Made by a program: the position numbers and the translations under genes. Source: Chryseosolibacter sp040902445 (GTDB taxonomy: Bacteria; Bacteroidota; Bacteroidia; Cytophagales; Cyclobacteriaceae). From it: a stretch of DNA of 64,000 nucleotides. Shown here one piece after another: positions 32,977-40,755 of this stretch (position 1 is its first letter; every line of letters starts with the position of its first letter). Location of the stretch: the NCBI GenBank assembly GCA_040902445.1, contig JBBDXJ010000305.1, positions 1 through 64,000 of the forward strand. Reading direction: 5' to 3'. A model generated the notes under the pieces. The model was not told the DNA's origin. It was given only the letters and a program-made list of their open reading frames with translations, and made no database searches.

Positions 32977-33951
32977 ATGCGTTATACAACCTATCGTTAC
33001 AACAAAGACACATGCCAATACGAGCGTGTGAAGCTCAATGCCAAAAATATCCTTTGGTATTGCCTTGGTCTTGCGGTGACTGCATCGTGTATGCTCCTGG
33101 GGATACTGCTCCTGCACGATCTCGTAGTAAATAGCGATAATGAAAAAAACCTTCGAAAGGAAAACAGGGCGTTGAAGCAACATCATTCGATACTCTCTGC
33201 CCAGCTCAATGAACTTCAACCTGTTTTGACTTCTCTTCAGAACAAAGACAGGATCCTCCACAACAGATTTTTTGGCTCGCAACCTGCTCCGCCCGCGGAA
33301 GCGGTGGATCGCGCATCCAAAGAAAAACTTCTGCTTGCAGATGCCGATGCATTTCGGAAACAGGTGTCTTCTATTAAAGAGACTTCCCAACATCTGATAA
33401 AGAAATCCTCAACATCCAATCAATACTTCGGGGTGGAACTGGATTTAGAGAAAGACGACATGTCGCTGATCAACTCCCTGCCTACCCTGCAGCCGTTCAA
33501 GCCATGGCAATCAGACAGGTTGATTTCCGGTTTTGGAATGCGGGTAAATCCGTTTCATAAAGGTTTATATGAACACCTCGGAGTTGATGTTGCAATGACC
33601 AGGGGAACACCTGTCATCGCCACTGCGCCCGGCGTGGTTCTGCAGTTAAAACGCAGCGATCTGCAGGCGGGCTATGGAAATTACATTGAAATTGATCATG
33701 GTCAGGATGTAATAACCCGTTACGCCCACCTGGAAGATATACACGCCCGGTTTGGGGCAAGGGTCGCAAAAGGAGAAGTGATTGGGACAGTGGGCACCAG
33801 CGGCGGCTCTATTGCTCCACATCTCCATTACGAGGTTTTGCGGAAGGGGAAAAATGTAGATCCGGTAAGATACATGGTCGAGGGACTTACCAGTGAGGAA
33901 CATCACCAGTTAACTATTATGAGTCATCAGCAAAACCAATCGTTAGACTAA
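32977..33951 (+). CDS. M23 family metallopeptidase, membrane anchored
   Basis: A 324-residue protein with a short cytoplasmic N-terminus (MRYTTYRYNKDTCQYERVKL), one membrane helix at about residues 25-48, a coiled-coil (KNLRKENRALKQHHSILSAQLNELQ) and a C-terminal lysostaphin-type domain. The zinc ligands are visible in HLGVDVA (H-x3-D) and HLHYEVL (HxH). Such enzymes cut peptidoglycan cross-bridges in the periplasm. The stop overlaps the ATG of a paralogous gene (TAATG at 33949-33953), so the two are translated together and may form a hetero-complex. Confidence 0.92.
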   Translation: MRYTTYRYNKDTCQYERVKLNAKNILWYCLGLAVTASCMLLGILLLHDLVVNSDNEKNLRKENRALKQHHSILSAQLNELQPVLTSLQNKDRILHNRFFGSQPAPPAEAVDRASKEKLLLADADAFRKQVSSIKETSQHLIKKSSTSNQYFGVELDLEKDDMSLINSLPTLQPFKPWQSDRLISGFGMRVNPFHKGLYEHLGVDVAMTRGTPVIATAPGVVLQLKRSDLQAGYGNYIEIDHGQDVITRYAHLEDIHARFGARVAKGEVIGTVGTSGGSIAPHLHYEVLRKGKNVDPVRYMVEGLTSEEHHQLTIMSHQQNQSLD

Positions 33952-34916
33952 TGGCAAGGACTCAATTCCGGTATAACGAAAAAACTTGCAGATACGAGCC
34001 TTTCTACGTAAAAGGGAAAGTCCTGCGAAACCGGATGCTGATGTTCCTGACTTTATCGCTTACCCTGGCCGTGGGATCCTACTTCTACCTGCTGAAGTAC
34101 ATTCCTTCTCTCGATGAAATATTTTTAGCCGAAGAAAACCAGCGGTTAAAAATCGAATGGGATATTCTGCACGACCAGATTGATGATGCAAATCAGAAAT
34201 TGCTGACGCTGATTGAGAAGGGCGACCACAATTACCGTGTCATCCTTGATTCCGAACCGCTCGACACCAGTATACGCGAAGCAGGTATTGGAGGTAGTGA
34301 AAAAATCAATACATCGCAGCTGGCAGATTTTCCTTTCGTCTTAAAAGAATACCTCATCTTCGAAAAATTAAAGCATCAGCTGGATGTTGAAATGCAATCT
34401 TATGACGAGATCGCAAAGATGTTCGAACGAAAAAGTACCATGTGGGCCTCAAGACCTGCTATTCAACCCGTGAGCAATAAGACCTTGACACATCTTCACG
34501 CTACTTTCGGTGAACGTTATCACCCGCTTCTCGGATATGTCAGGGATCACAAGGGGCTGGACTTCACCGCAGAGATCGGTACGCCAGTATATGCTACCGG
34601 CGATGGAGTAGTTAAATCCAGATACTTTTCAGGAAGTTTTGGTAACGTGATTTTTATTAACCACAATTTCGGTTATGAAACCCGGTATGCACACTTGTCG
34701 GGGTTTAATGCTAAGCTAGGGCAAAAGGTAAAAAGGGGTGAGATCATCGGTTTTGTGGGCGATACTGGTCTTTCCCGCGGGCCCCACCTGCATTATGAAG
34801 TACTTTATAAAGGCCTGCAGATCAATCCGATCAATTTCTTTCAGCGCGACCTTAGCAACAAGGAATATGAAAAATTGGTTGAGGAAGGAAGCAAGAATAG
34901 AGAATCCCTCGACTAA
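33951..34916 (+). CDS. M23 family metallopeptidase, membrane anchored (paralogue of the preceding gene)
   Basis: A 321-residue protein built exactly like its upstream neighbour: N-terminal RTQFRYNEKTCRYEPFYVKGK, a membrane helix (MLMFLTLSLTLAVGSYFYLL), a coiled coil (EENQRLKIEWDILHDQIDDANQKLL) and a lysostaphin domain with HKGLDFT (H-x3-D) and HLHYEVLYKG (HxH). The shared 'YRYN..TC.YE' N-terminus identifies a tandem duplication. Both copies keep their zinc ligands. The likely target is peptidoglycan during growth or division. A coupling with the CapA-like gene 56 bases on is possible. Confidence 0.92.
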   Translation: MARTQFRYNEKTCRYEPFYVKGKVLRNRMLMFLTLSLTLAVGSYFYLLKYIPSLDEIFLAEENQRLKIEWDILHDQIDDANQKLLTLIEKGDHNYRVILDSEPLDTSIREAGIGGSEKINTSQLADFPFVLKEYLIFEKLKHQLDVEMQSYDEIAKMFERKSTMWASRPAIQPVSNKTLTHLHATFGERYHPLLGYVRDHKGLDFTAEIGTPVYATGDGVVKSRYFSGSFGNVIFINHNFGYETRYAHLSGFNAKLGQKVKRGEIIGFVGDTGLSRGPHLHYEVLYKGLQINPINFFQRDLSNKEYEKLVEEGSKNRESLD

Positions 34917-34972
34917 ATATTTTCATTTTTCTGAATTCTCCTTTTCTTTGCACTCCAATTTATTGCTTTTTC

Positions 34973-36100
34973 ATGCGGGTTGTATTGTTAGTGTGGTGCT
35001 GTATCCTTTCCATGCCTGTTTTTGCGCAGGAAAAGCAGAATCTTCAGGTTAATTCAGATTCCTTATCCAATATAAATAGAGATACCCTCTCGATTCAGGG
35101 ACGAGTATCAGCCGCCTCAGGTAATGATACGCTTACTATAATTGGTGTGGGCGATATCATGATGGGTACTAACTACCCTGAAGACAGATTACCTCCTGAC
35201 GATGGGAAATTCCTGTTGCATGATGTTGCTCCGGTGCTTCGCAATGCCGATGTCACATTCGGCAACCTGGAAGGAACCTTACTGAATGAAGGAGGCACTC
35301 CGAAAAAATGCAAAGACCCAAAAGTCTGCTACGCCTTCAGGTCCCCGGTTACTTATGTGAAAAATCTTGTGGATGCCGGTTTTGATCTGATGAGCCTCGC
35401 AAACAACCACGCCGGTGATATGGGCGATGAAGGTCGCGATACCACAATGACCACACTCATCAACGCCGGTATACTTCATGCGGGACAGTTGTCCATGAAA
35501 ACCGCCATCCTGGTAAGAGACAGCATTAAATATGGCTTGGCAGCGTTTGCTCCAAATACCAACTGTGTGCCTATCAATGACCTGGAAGGAGCGCGAAATG
35601 TTGTTCTTCAACTGGATTCACTGGTAGATATCATCATTGTTTCATTTCACGGCGGGGCAGAAGGGGCCAAATTTCAGCATGTGCCCAGGACACATGAAAT
35701 TTTCTACGGCGAAGACCGGGGTGACGTTTATGAATTTGCTCATTCTCTGATAGATGCCGGGGCCGACATTGTTTTCGGACATGGACCACATGTAACCCGG
35801 GGCTTGGAAGTATATCACAAACGGTTTATTTCCTACAGCCTTGGGAATTTCTGCACGTACAAGGGTATCAATGTGGCGGGCATAAATGGGCTGGCACCTA
35901 TTATTAAGGTTTTTACTAACCCTTCAGGAGAATTTTTAAAGGGTGAAATCACACCCACAGTTCAATCGCATGCCACCGGGGTGAAAATAGACACGGAAAA
36001 ATCCGTAATAAAAATTATTCAGGAACTTTCTAAAAAAGATTTTCCGGAATCAGAAATTCAGATTGACGATAATGGTTTAATTACTTATCTTGGACAGTAA
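34973..36100 (+). CDS. CapA family protein (poly-gamma-glutamate capsule-type phosphoesterase fold)
   Basis: A 375-residue protein with a signal peptide (VLLVWCCILSMPVFAQ) and a PGA_cap domain. Its metallophosphoesterase-like motifs are VGDIMMGTNYP, FGNLEGTLLNEG, LANNHAGDMGDEG, VSFHGGAE and GHGPHVTRGLEV. CapA of Bacillus belongs to the poly-gamma-glutamate synthesis complex, but most Bacteroidota members have no known substrate and lack capB/capC nearby, as here. The metal-binding residues are intact, so an envelope-located hydrolase is plausible. Confidence 0.88.
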   Translation: MRVVLLVWCCILSMPVFAQEKQNLQVNSDSLSNINRDTLSIQGRVSAASGNDTLTIIGVGDIMMGTNYPEDRLPPDDGKFLLHDVAPVLRNADVTFGNLEGTLLNEGGTPKKCKDPKVCYAFRSPVTYVKNLVDAGFDLMSLANNHAGDMGDEGRDTTMTTLINAGILHAGQLSMKTAILVRDSIKYGLAAFAPNTNCVPINDLEGARNVVLQLDSLVDIIIVSFHGGAEGAKFQHVPRTHEIFYGEDRGDVYEFAHSLIDAGADIVFGHGPHVTRGLEVYHKRFISYSLGNFCTYKGINVAGINGLAPIIKVFTNPSGEFLKGEITPTVQSHATGVKIDTEKSVIKIIQELSKKDFPESEIQIDDNGLITYLGQ

Positions 36101-36101
36101 C

Positions 36102-36440
36102 ATGGCGTATAAGGAAAAAGAAATCGAAAAGCTTTACTACTCCATCGGAGAAGTTGCTGAAATTTTTACAGTTGCCCCCTCCCTTATCCGTTTCTGGGAG
36201 TCTGAGTTCGACCTGATCAAGCCAAAAAAGAACCGGAAAGGCAACAGGCAGTTCACTAAGGAAGACATCGATAATGTTCGCACGATTTATCACCTCGTAA
36301 AAGAGAAAGGCTTTACACTTCAGGGCGCCAAAGAAATGTTGCGCAATGATTCCCAGGCTGTAAAAGATAAAATGGAAATGCTCGACTCCCTGCGCAATGT
36401 GAGAAAATTCCTCGTCGAACTTCGCGAAAACCTCCACTGA
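36102..36440 (+). CDS. MerR family transcriptional regulator
   Basis: A 112-residue regulator from ATG 36102, one base after the CapA stop. The helix-turn-helix LYYSIGEVAEIFTVAPSLIRFWESEFDLIKPKKNRKGNRQFTKEDIDNVRTIYHLVKEKGFTLQGAKEMLR is the typical MerR DNA-binding and wing region with FWE in place of YYE. A short coiled coil follows. No cysteine-based metal site is present, so the inducer cannot be guessed. This subfamily is widely conserved in Bacteroidota. Confidence 0.9.
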   Translation: MAYKEKEIEKLYYSIGEVAEIFTVAPSLIRFWESEFDLIKPKKNRKGNRQFTKEDIDNVRTIYHLVKEKGFTLQGAKEMLRNDSQAVKDKMEMLDSLRNVRKFLVELRENLH

Positions 36441-36495
36441 GCTTTTTAGAAAGCAAGAAAGACGAATTATCACAAAATAAGAACATAGCAATATT

Positions 36496-36551
36496 GCCTG
36501 CCAGCCGAAGCTTTAGCGCAGGCTGGTCAATTGCCTAATTGCACAATTGCC
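36496..36551. repeat. Palindromic repeat family B, second copy, with an octanucleotide array
   Basis: The core GCCTGCCAGCC ... AAGCTTTAGCGCAGGCTGG (36496-36526) shares its sequence and nested-stem design with the repeat at 22829-22887. It is followed by three 8-base steps beginning AATTG at 36529, 36537 and 36545. Together they fill the gap before dprA, 16 bases upstream of its ATG. Confidence 0.7.
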
Positions 36552-36566
36552 AAAATTTATTTCCGG

Positions 36567-37673
36567 ATGGATCAGACCCGTCTCTCTCTTCTCGCCCTCC
36601 ATTTTATTCCCGGCATTGGTGATTATTTGATCAGGCAGCTGGTAAGCTACTGCGGCTCGGCAGAAAAAGTTTTTAAAATCCCCCGAGGAAAATTACTGAA
36701 GATACCAGGTATCGGAGCCGTTACCGCTGAATCGATCATTCAGGGGAAACCATTCTCCCTTGCAGAAAAAGAATTGCGGAAAGCTGAAAAAGAAAATGTC
36801 GAGCTCCTGTTTTTTACTGACAAAAAATATCCTTCCCGGCTAAGGCAGGTGAACGACGCCCCTACCATGCTTTACGCCAAAGGGAATATGGACCTGGAGA
36901 ATCCAAAAACAGTCGCCATCGTTGGTACACGGCAATCAACGGCTTATGGTAAAGAGTGCGTAGAACAACTCGTAAAAGACTTGATACCACATCAGGCGCT
37001 GATCGTAAGCGGGCTTGCATACGGCATCGACATTCATGCACACAAACAGGCTGTAAAAAATCATTTACCTACCGTGGGGGTTATGGGCAGTGGCATGGAT
37101 GTGATCTACCCCTCAGCTCACGGAGAGGTTGCTGCAAAAATGATGGAGCTGGGAGGACTGCTGACAGAACATCCCTTTGGAACGCAACCCGATGCGCATA
37201 ATTTTCCCGCAAGGAACAGAATAGTAGCGGCATTGTCCGACGCGATCATTATAGTGGAAGCCGCTGAAAAGGGCGGCGCGTTGATCACTGCCGATATCGG
37301 CAACAGTTACAATAAAGATGTTTTTGCTTTTCCAGGAAACGTTAAGCAAAGTCATTCTGCCGGATGCAACAATCTGATCAAATCAAATCGCGCTCACCTC
37401 ATTACATCCATCAGGGATCTTCAGTATATAATGAACTGGGACATCGGAGTGAAACCTGTCAAACACGAGCCTGTGGTTCTTGAAGGTTATGAGCCTAATG
37501 AACAGCTCATTATTAAAACGCTGCTGGAGAATAACAAACAACTGATGATCGACGCAATAAGCTGGAAAACAAATTTACCCATCAGCCAGATAGCATCATT
37601 GTTGCTGACTCTTGAGTTCAAAGGCATTATTTCCTCACTCCCAGGGAAAATTTACAAATTGACGAAATGGTGA
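36567..37673 (+). CDS. dprA: DNA processing protein DprA (Smf)
   Basis: A 368-residue protein from ATG 36567 (MDQTRLSLLALHFIPGIG). An N-terminal helix-hairpin-helix region is followed by the Rossmann DprA core: VAIVGTRQSTAYG, VSGLAYGIDIHAHKQAV, VMGSGMDVIYPSAH, LLTEHPFGTQPDAHNFPARNRIVAALSDAIIIVEA and GGALITADIGNSYNKDVFAFPG. A C-terminal winged-helix domain closes it. DprA loads RecA on incoming single-stranded DNA in natural transformation, and is present even in species not known to be competent. Its stop codon lies inside a heptanucleotide array. Confidence 0.95.
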   Translation: MDQTRLSLLALHFIPGIGDYLIRQLVSYCGSAEKVFKIPRGKLLKIPGIGAVTAESIIQGKPFSLAEKELRKAEKENVELLFFTDKKYPSRLRQVNDAPTMLYAKGNMDLENPKTVAIVGTRQSTAYGKECVEQLVKDLIPHQALIVSGLAYGIDIHAHKQAVKNHLPTVGVMGSGMDVIYPSAHGEVAAKMMELGGLLTEHPFGTQPDAHNFPARNRIVAALSDAIIIVEAAEKGGALITADIGNSYNKDVFAFPGNVKQSHSAGCNNLIKSNRAHLITSIRDLQYIMNWDIGVKPVKHEPVVLEGYEPNEQLIIKTLLENNKQLMIDAISWKTNLPISQIASLLLTLEFKGIISSLPGKIYKLTKW

Positions 37674-37766
37674 GTGGTGAGTTGGCCCCTGCCGATTTAT
37701 GATTTTGCATTTCAGGGCCTGGCCACTGCCACTTCTTTCGTGAGTCGTGAGTTGTCAGTGGTGAGA
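37666..37766. repeat. Two same-sense heptanucleotide arrays starting on the dprA stop
   Basis: First array 37666-37679 (AATGGTG, AGTGGTG) covers the last codon and stop of dprA. Second array 37739-37766 has four 7-base steps (CGTGAGT, CGTGAGT, TGTCAGT, GGTGAGA). The units match those at 23747 and 26380. The remaining gap to 37971 carries only the REP-like hairpin at 37839. Confidence 0.7.
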
Positions 37767-37838
37767 CCCCACCTTTGGGAAAGGATTTGATAAATTAATA
37801 ACATGAGGCTCCATTGCAGCCAAGGTTATTAGTTGTCT

Positions 37839-37870
37839 CCGCGGAGTCTCCTGTCTCAGGGACTCCGCGG
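37839..37870. repeat. REP-like hairpin family A, third copy
   Basis: Stem CCGCGGAGTC (37839-37848) pairs with GACTCCGCGG (37861-37870), and an inner CCTG-TCT-CAGG hairpin is set off by one bulged T. This architecture is the same as 27182-27212, with compensating base changes in the outer stem (GCAGAG/CTCTGC versus GCGGAG/CTCCGC). A TTCGGAGCA tail follows. Confidence 0.75.
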
Positions 37871-37971
37871 CTTCGGAGCACCAACTTTCGGAGATTGGAT
37901 GGGCATGTTATATGAAAGTGGGGCGTGCTGCTAAAGGTCGACCGAAAAACCCAGCGATGAAGTTCAAAACT

Positions 37972-38838
37972 CTAATACCCACCAGCAAACACCCTATCCG
38001 CGAACATCAACGCCTCACGAAAAGAATCCCTATCCAACCCCAACGAGATCTTTTCGTCTTCAAAAAAAGAAACGATCGTTTCCGTTGCAATATTTCCCAC
38101 CAGCTCATCCTTGGCCATCGGACATCCTCCAAATCCGCGTAAAGCCCCATCAAATCTCCGACAGCCACCGCGATAGGCAGCCTCAATTTTATCGCGTGAA
38201 GTTTGGGGAGTGCAATGCAAATGCACCCCGATCTCCGTCTCTGGAAATTTCGTGGATATCGACGTGAAAAAAGATTCGATCGACGCACTTTCCGCCACAC
38301 CAATGGTATCGGCCAATGATATCAAATCCGACCCTAACGTTATCAGGATATCGACAAACTGGGATACAAGGTTTACCTCGTACGGATCTCCATAGGGATT
38401 ACCAAAACCCATACTGATATAGCTGACTAACTTCTTTCCGGATTTCTCGCAGATGTTCTTGATCTCTTCAAGCGTATTTAAAGCTTCAGGAATGGATTCG
38501 TTCGTATTCCTTTGCTGAAACGTTTCCGAAATAGAAAGTGGAAATCCGAGATAAGTGATGTTGGCATGTTGCGATGCTTCCTCCGCTCCGCGCTTGTTGG
38601 CAACGATCGCAAGCAATTTTGATTTGCTTCCCTTCAGGTCGAGCTGTTCGAGAACTTTGACTGAATCGGCCATCTGAGGTATCGCTTTGGCAGATACAAA
38701 ACTTCCGAAATCGACGGTATCGAAGCCGACCTTTAATAGCTTGTTGATATACTCTATTTTATGCTGAGTTGGAATAAACCGGACTATACCCTGCATGGCA
38801 TCCCGCGGACATTCGATGACCTTTACGGAAGCATTCAT
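37972..38838 (-). CDS. Hydroxymethylglutaryl-CoA lyase-like DRE-TIM enzyme
   Basis: A 288-residue TIM-barrel protein from ATG 38838 (MNASVKVIECPRDAMQGIVRFIPTQHKIEYINKLL). ECPRDAMQG takes the place of the usual E-x-GPRDGLQ motif that supplies the catalytic Arg-Asp. Later motifs are SYISMGFGNPYGDPYEV, ISLADTIGVA and GVHLHCTPQTSRDKIEAAYRGGCRRFDGALRGFGGCPMAKDELVGN, with the metal-binding H-x-H and the loop cysteine. It would cleave HMG-CoA to acetoacetate and acetyl-CoA in leucine breakdown. The modified N-terminal motif is, I believe, standard in Bacteroidota. An isopropylmalate-synthase-type activity is less likely. Confidence 0.85.
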   Translation of the reverse strand: MNASVKVIECPRDAMQGIVRFIPTQHKIEYINKLLKVGFDTVDFGSFVSAKAIPQMADSVKVLEQLDLKGSKSKLLAIVANKRGAEEASQHANITYLGFPLSISETFQQRNTNESIPEALNTLEEIKNICEKSGKKLVSYISMGFGNPYGDPYEVNLVSQFVDILITLGSDLISLADTIGVAESASIESFFTSISTKFPETEIGVHLHCTPQTSRDKIEAAYRGGCRRFDGALRGFGGCPMAKDELVGNIATETIVSFFEDEKISLGLDRDSFREALMFADRVFAGGY

Positions 38839-39254
38839 TTTTTGTGATGTAACCACAGCCTAATATTTCACAAAAAAGTGGTAAATAAAAGTTATAGAAA
38901 AAACGGAGCGATCAACGCTGCCTGATGCAGCTTAACTGCTGTTCTATTAAATATGTTATTTCCCCACGATTAAGGGGAAATTGAATAACGCTGCAATGCC
39001 CTTACCCGAATTTGGAGTGATACAAAAAGTAAACAGATTGGTTTATTCCAACTATCCTCCCAGGTTGAATAGATTGCTTCTCAAAACAATCTAATTAAAA
39101 CCTCACCACCTGATTGTCCTTTTGGCGGGTTCAGTTTGCCTTTCTGCTAACTATGGATACTGTAAGGTTTACATAAAGCAATCAATGTAGCCTATAAGGC
39201 CGTGCCTGATACTCTCAACATTTTTTATGACCTTTAGCCGGAATTAAAGTTATT
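38839..39254. other. Intergenic region of about 415 bases with no recognised content
   Basis: The gap separates the divergent HMG-CoA lyase-like and murB genes. I see no open frame with coding character, no long inverted repeat, no heptanucleotide array and no RNA gene motif. It must contain both promoters. TTTATGACCTTTAGC at 39228-39240 could belong to the murB promoter, but no full TTTG/TAnnTTTG pair was confirmed. Confidence 0.5.
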
Positions 39255-40277
39255 ATGATCGCAGTTAAGGAAAATGTCGACCTCTTTGCATTCAATACCT
39301 TCGGCATACATTCGCGCGCGAAGTATTTGGTAACCGTTAAGTCGGTGGAAGAGGCGCAGGAAGTTTTTAAAAGTGATTGGTTTAAGTCAAATCCCACGCT
39401 GGTGCTCGGCGGAGGAAGCAATATCCTCCTGACAAAAGACTTTGACGGTCTGGTGATCAAGAATGAAATTGGTGGGATCTCCGCAGTAGAAGAAGATGCT
39501 GCAATGATCCGGTTAAAGGTTGGCTCAGGTGAGAATTGGCACCATTTGGTAATGTACTGTGTGGATCATGATCTCGGGGGAATCGAGAACCTTTCGCTCA
39601 TACCCGGCACCGTCGGGGCGGCGCCGATGCAAAATATCGGTGCTTATGGTGTGGAGATACGTGAAGTTATCCACAATGTGGAAGCGATTGAAATGAAAAC
39701 CGGCAAGTTAAGAAACTTCAGCCCCGAAGAATGTGCTTTCGGGTATCGCGAAAGTATTTTCAAGCAGCACCTGAAAGACCGGTACTTTGTTTCAAGTATT
39801 ACTTTAAGTCTCACGAAAAAAGATCACCATTTCAATGTCAGCTACGGCGCCATAAAAGAGGTGCTGAAGGAGAAAAATGTAAAAGATCTCACAATTCGGG
39901 CAATAAGTGACGCCGTAATCGACATCCGGAGAAAAAAACTTCCAGACCCTTTATTGATCGGAAACGCCGGAAGTTTCTTCAAAAATCCGTCCCTCTCTCC
40001 GGAATTTTTTGAGGCCTTGAAAAAAAAATATCCAGGCATTCCGTCCTTCGCCGGAGAAAATAATCTTGTAAAAATTCCCGCGGCGTGGCTCATCGAGCAA
40101 TGTGGATGGAAGGGCAAAACCCTTGATAACATTGGGGTTCACAAGCATCAGGCCCTCGTGTTAGTGAACTACGGAAACGGCGAGGGAAAAAAAATCTGGC
40201 AGCTAGCGATGGACATTCAATCAAGCGTAAAAGAAAAATTTGACGTCTTGCTCCAACCCGAAGTGAACGTGATATAA
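39255..40277 (+). CDS. murB: UDP-N-acetylenolpyruvoylglucosamine reductase
   Basis: A 340-residue FAD enzyme reducing enolpyruvyl-UDP-GlcNAc to UDP-MurNAc in peptidoglycan synthesis. It starts NVDLFAFNTFGIHSRAKYLV and carries the FAD-binding LVLGGGSNILLTKDFDGLVIKN and GIENLSLIPGTVGAAPMQNIGAYGVEI, the active-site Arg region CAFGYRESIFK, the catalytic Ser in GNAGSFFKNP, and the C-terminal LIEQCGWKGKTLDNIGVHKHQALVLVN. The C-terminal domain makes it a type I MurB. No other mur genes are near. Confidence 0.96.
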   Translation: MIAVKENVDLFAFNTFGIHSRAKYLVTVKSVEEAQEVFKSDWFKSNPTLVLGGGSNILLTKDFDGLVIKNEIGGISAVEEDAAMIRLKVGSGENWHHLVMYCVDHDLGGIENLSLIPGTVGAAPMQNIGAYGVEIREVIHNVEAIEMKTGKLRNFSPEECAFGYRESIFKQHLKDRYFVSSITLSLTKKDHHFNVSYGAIKEVLKEKNVKDLTIRAISDAVIDIRRKKLPDPLLIGNAGSFFKNPSLSPEFFEALKKKYPGIPSFAGENNLVKIPAAWLIEQCGWKGKTLDNIGVHKHQALVLVNYGNGEGKKIWQLAMDIQSSVKEKFDVLLQPEVNVI

Positions 40278-40353
40278 CCCAAAATGCCTCGCTTCCCGAT
40301 CAAAGCGTCCCTCCTAAAAATTCTTTAATCAAAAAAATTTTTTGCAAAATATT

Positions 40354-40384
40354 TTTGTGGATAAAAAAAATGTTATAACTTTTG
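40354..40384 (+). promoter_or_regulatory. Candidate Bacteroidota-type promoter of the lysine-rich peptide gene
   Basis: TTTTTG (ending 40357) as -33 element and AACTTTTG (40377-40384), one base off the TAnnTTTG -7 consensus, are separated by about 19 bases in a very AT-rich stretch. They lie 40 bases upstream of ATG 40424. There is no other gene they could serve. Confidence 0.45.
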
Positions 40385-40423
40385 GTATCGTTTAATAAAA
40401 TTTTAAACTAAATTAAAAACGCT

Positions 40424-40501
40424 ATGGCAAAATCAGCGAAGAAAGCAGCAAAGAAGTCTTCAAAAAAGACGTCTAAAAAGGCTGCTAAAAAGAAGAAGTA
40501 A
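40424..40501 (+). CDS. 25-residue lysine/alanine-rich peptide (histone H1 tail-like)
   Basis: An ATG-to-TAA frame encodes 25 residues beginning MAKSAKKAAKKSSKK: 13 Lys, 6 Ala, 4 Ser, 1 Thr and the initiator Met, with no acidic or aromatic residue. The composition is that of the C-terminal tails of H1/Hc1-type DNA-binding proteins. A promoter-like pair lies 40 bases upstream and a near-perfect long-stem terminator starts 24 bases downstream, so the locus looks like a dedicated, probably abundant short transcript. It could coat DNA or RNA. An accidental frame in an sRNA gene is the main alternative. Confidence 0.65.
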   Translation: MAKSAKKAAKKSSKKTSKKAAKKKK

Positions 40502-40524
40502 TTAGGTATAACCTAAAAACTTTT

Positions 40525-40566
40525 GCGAAGGGAAGTAAATCAGATTTACTTCCCTTTCGCTTTTTT
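40525..40566 (+). terminator. Strong Rho-independent terminator
   Basis: CGAAGGGAAGTAAAT (40526-40540) pairs with ATTTACTTCCCTTTCG (40544-40559) with one bulged base and a 3-base loop, followed by CTTTTTT. It ends the lysine-rich peptide transcript. It is one of the strongest hairpins in the window. Confidence 0.85.
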
Positions 40567-40755
40567 GAAGTGTCATTCATCTCCACCTCCGGTAGTCTTC
40601 TGGCTTCCTGATGCCCTCGCTACTATATACTACAGACGTTTCGCAGGCCATGCATAGGCTCTTTTCATACGGTTGCACAAAATTTATGGGGAATCTTCTT
40701 GTCTTAACCCTACTTCACCCGTAACTTTCTTTGAATTACATTAAAATCAAAGACC

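Noticed and set aside
32815..33393. 192-codon minus-strand frame over the alaS-M23 gap
   Set aside because: Most of it is antisense to the first M23 gene; composition is Cys/Arg/Phe-rich as in shadow frames.
37912..38142. 76-codon plus-strand frame after the REP-like hairpin
   Set aside because: Mostly antisense to the HMG-CoA lyase-like gene; basic composition is that of a shadow frame.
38839..39254. Attachment site, attC or small RNA gene in the gap upstream of murB
   Set aside because: Only short weak dyads are seen; nothing has the length or symmetry needed for a call.
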